Part shown: positions 63,545-64,000 of the stretch, piece after piece
How the letters are laid out: each line of letters begins with the position of its first letter
How positions within the stretch are numbered: the stretch's first letter is position 1
DNA from: Terrimonas sp.
GTDB taxonomy: Bacteria > Bacteroidota > Bacteroidia > Chitinophagales > Chitinophagaceae
DNA length: 64,000 bases
Reading direction: 5' to 3'
Assembly (NCBI GenBank): GCA_016125075.1
Contig: WGMO01000003.1
Location: 1-64,000, forward strand
The notes under the pieces: model-generated
What the model was told of the DNA's origin: nothing
Seen by the model: only the letters and a program-made list of their open reading frames with translations
The model's database searches: none
Position numbers and translations under genes: made by a program

Positions 63545-64000
63545 TTAACTGGCCAGTATCTTAACGATCCGCATCCACTCATCGCTGATTTTTGCCTTGT
63601 TTTTGACGGCGGCTTCCAGGGGTATATAATGCATCTTATTGTTCAGGATGCCTACAAATACATTGTATCTACCTTCCACGAGGCTTTCCACCGCATGAAA
63701 ACCCATCCGGCTCGCGATTAACCGGTCGAGGCAGGAAGGGGAACCACCTCTTTGGATATGACCGAGTATACAAACCCTGATCTCTGCCTGTGGTAATTTT
63801 TCGGAAATCGTCCTTTCTACTTCATCGGCCCCGCCGAAATCATCACCTTCTGCCACCACGATCAGGTTGACCAGTTTTTTCCTGCGTTCCTTTTCCTGCA
63901 AAGACCTGATCACGTCATTGATATCTGTCTTCCGCTCGGGGATCAGGATATTTTCCGCACCGGTGGCAATCCCGCTGTGCAGGGCGATATAACCGGCATC
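63545..64000 (-). CDS. pfkA: 6-phosphofructokinase, partial (start beyond window)
   Basis: The C-terminal 151 residues of an ATP-dependent phosphofructokinase. The frame is open to the window end and enters as DAGYIALHSGIATGAENILI, then ISEKLPQAEIRVCILGHIQ with RGGSPSCLDRLIASRMGFHA, which carries the conserved RGG(S/T)P motif. The apparent start at 63913 is only an internal GTG. Product: fructose-1,6-bisphosphate. It forms an operon with pyk, so two regulated glycolytic steps are co-expressed. Confidence 0.95.
   Translation of the reverse strand, partial: DAGYIALHSGIATGAENILIPERKTDINDVIRSLQEKERRKKLVNLIVVAEGDDFGGADEVERTISEKLPQAEIRVCILGHIQRGGSPSCLDRLIASRMGFHAVESLVEGRYNVFVGILNNKMHYIPLEAAVKNKAKISDEWMRIVKILAS

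Overview
The window looks like chromosome of a Bacteroidota bacterium, most likely Chitinophagales/Chitinophagaceae. Indicators are a type IX secretion C-terminal sorting domain, a NagB-LmbE fusion, a promoter of the TTTG-N20-TAnnTTTG type, twin-arginine plus lipobox signals on gluconate-dehydrogenase-like subunits, and island genes typical of Bacteroidota (DUF6876, DUF3987, arm-domain tyrosine integrase). No rRNA, CRISPR array or IS transposase was seen. 

Layout. 1-11.3 kb: housekeeping backbone (ClC channel, VIT-family metal transporter, ornithine aminotransferase, VOC protein, ispE, bifunctional nuclease, etfB-etfA, TPR protein, tilS, rhomboid protease, rlmH) ending in a tRNA-Arg(ACG). 11.35-24.43 kb: a 13-kb AT-richer genomic island integrated in that tRNA, bounded by a 73-bp direct repeat with one mismatch, with a tyrosine integrase beside the right end. 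Cargo is an MmeI-like type IIL restriction-modification enzyme, a DUF1883-TIR protein with a four-helix membrane neighbour, a DUF1508 protein, an XRE regulator, a DUF3987 ATPase, several small orphans, and a gene-free stretch of about 525 nt that folds on paper into at least ten nested helices (candidate large structured RNA). A third, 22-bp remnant of the attachment site lies 142 bp beyond the right end. 

24.7-39.4 kb: a TPR/class III adenylate cyclase, a 2059-residue secreted subtilase-like protein with 8-residue NGQAVTIV repeats and MBG domains, then a LuxR-type response regulator, a 1525-residue CHASE/multi-PAS histidine kinase and its translationally coupled regulator. 39.5-50.6 kb: amino-sugar and glycoprotein degradation (NagB-LmbE, GH20 hexosaminidase, glycosylasparaginase), with two pirins, an FMN reductase, a CocE-type hydrolase and CutC between them. 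50.6-61.9 kb: a cluster that looks like a 3-keto-glycoside pathway: two tandem GMC oxidoreductase/small-subunit pairs, cytochrome c, three TIM-barrel isomerases, a Gfo/Idh/MocA dehydrogenase, an MFS transporter and a DUF1080 protein. 62-64 kb: the glycolytic pair pfkA (cut by the window end) and pyk. 

Working together: outer-membrane or periplasmic enzymes free sugars from glycans; the GMC/small subunit/cytochrome set would oxidise sugars at C3 in the periplasm; DUF1080, isomerase and Gfo/Idh/MocA proteins would process the keto-sugars; the products enter glycolysis. The island is functionally separate and reads as a defence-carrying integrative element.
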